DNA of 64,000 nt from Labilibacter marinus. Its GTDB lineage: Bacteria > Bacteroidota > Bacteroidia > Bacteroidales > Marinilabiliaceae. The position numbers and the translations under genes were made by a program. The DNA lies in the NCBI RefSeq assembly GCF_001659685.2, contig NZ_LXYE02000033.1, forward strand, positions 48,562-112,561, read 5' to 3'. Positions 63,993-64,000 of the stretch are shown here, piece by piece; position 1 is the stretch's first letter; each line of letters starts with the position of its first letter. The notes beneath the pieces are model-generated. The model was not told the origin of the DNA. It ran no database searches and worked only from the letters and a program-made list of their open reading frames with translations.

Positions 63993-64000
63993 CTTTTATA

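Noticed and set aside
1..64000. tRNA, rRNA, tmRNA or known riboswitch
   Set aside because: I looked through the intergenic stretches on both strands for cloverleaf T-loops and conserved rRNA or riboswitch cores and found none; a covariance-model search would be more sensitive.

Overview
The window is AT-rich chromosomal DNA from a member of the Bacteroidota, most likely class Bacteroidia. Marinilabiliales-type marine relatives are my best guess, but that is inference. The signs are -7 promoter boxes of the form TAnnTTTG, often with TTG about 19-22 bases upstream; few Shine-Dalgarno sites except in the ribosomal protein operon; a TonB-dependent receptor with an N-terminal carboxypeptidase-regulatory-like domain; a SecA of nearly 1,100 residues; and the Bacteroidota forms of Fcl, RNase Y and PyrBI. 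No tRNA, rRNA, CRISPR array or intact insertion sequence was found.

Layout. 1-8300: a PAS sensor kinase, a YccS-like FUSC membrane protein, a methyltransferase, a small membrane protein resembling the Pycsar TM effector domain, an MFS transporter and a rhomboid protease. 8300-12480: an island-like stretch with a palindrome, phased repeats that look like a transposon end, and a 1,164-residue helicase-PLD nuclease fusion resembling type II Mokosh anti-phage defence. 12700-18500: M48 lipoprotein peptidase, small lipoprotein, secA, lgt. 18800-26260: two exported TldD-like proteins (one with the metal motif, one without), a GH29 fucosidase and a C69 dipeptidase. 26580-33550: DUF6326 and DUF4332 genes, an RND exporter overlapping an acyltransferase, and an SDR plus VOC pair. 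34000-40730: LVIVD-type lipoproteins, a KefC/KefG-like pair, a membrane protein and an M23 endopeptidase. 40950-43200: coiled-coil gene, zapA, rny. 43380-49020: gmd-fcl, lipoprotein, MalY-type lyase, DMT exporter, PepSY protein. 49300-51650: a pyrimidine operon (pyrB, pyrI, flavin reductase) behind a leader with an intrinsic terminator. 51840-55420: PhnA protein and two tandem histidine kinases. 55480-58980: TonB receptor, His-rich exported protein, SUI1 factor. 59170-62660: an NfnAB-like pair plus a dihydroorotate dehydrogenase-like protein. 62770-64000: rpsF-rpsR-rplI.

How the genes work together. Envelope biogenesis is the main theme (secA, lgt, M23 and M48 peptidases, RND plus acyltransferase, GDP-fucose synthesis). 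Division and RNA decay are joined at zapA-rny. Pyrimidine and redox metabolism appear in pyrBI and the Nfn-DHOD group.

The most interesting items are the Mokosh-like gene with its phased repeats upstream, the candidate pyr attenuator whose leader reading frame runs through the terminator and overlaps the pyrB start, the orphan Pycsar-TM-like protein, the exported TldD/TldE-like pair, and several families of intergenic hairpin repeats resembling REP elements.
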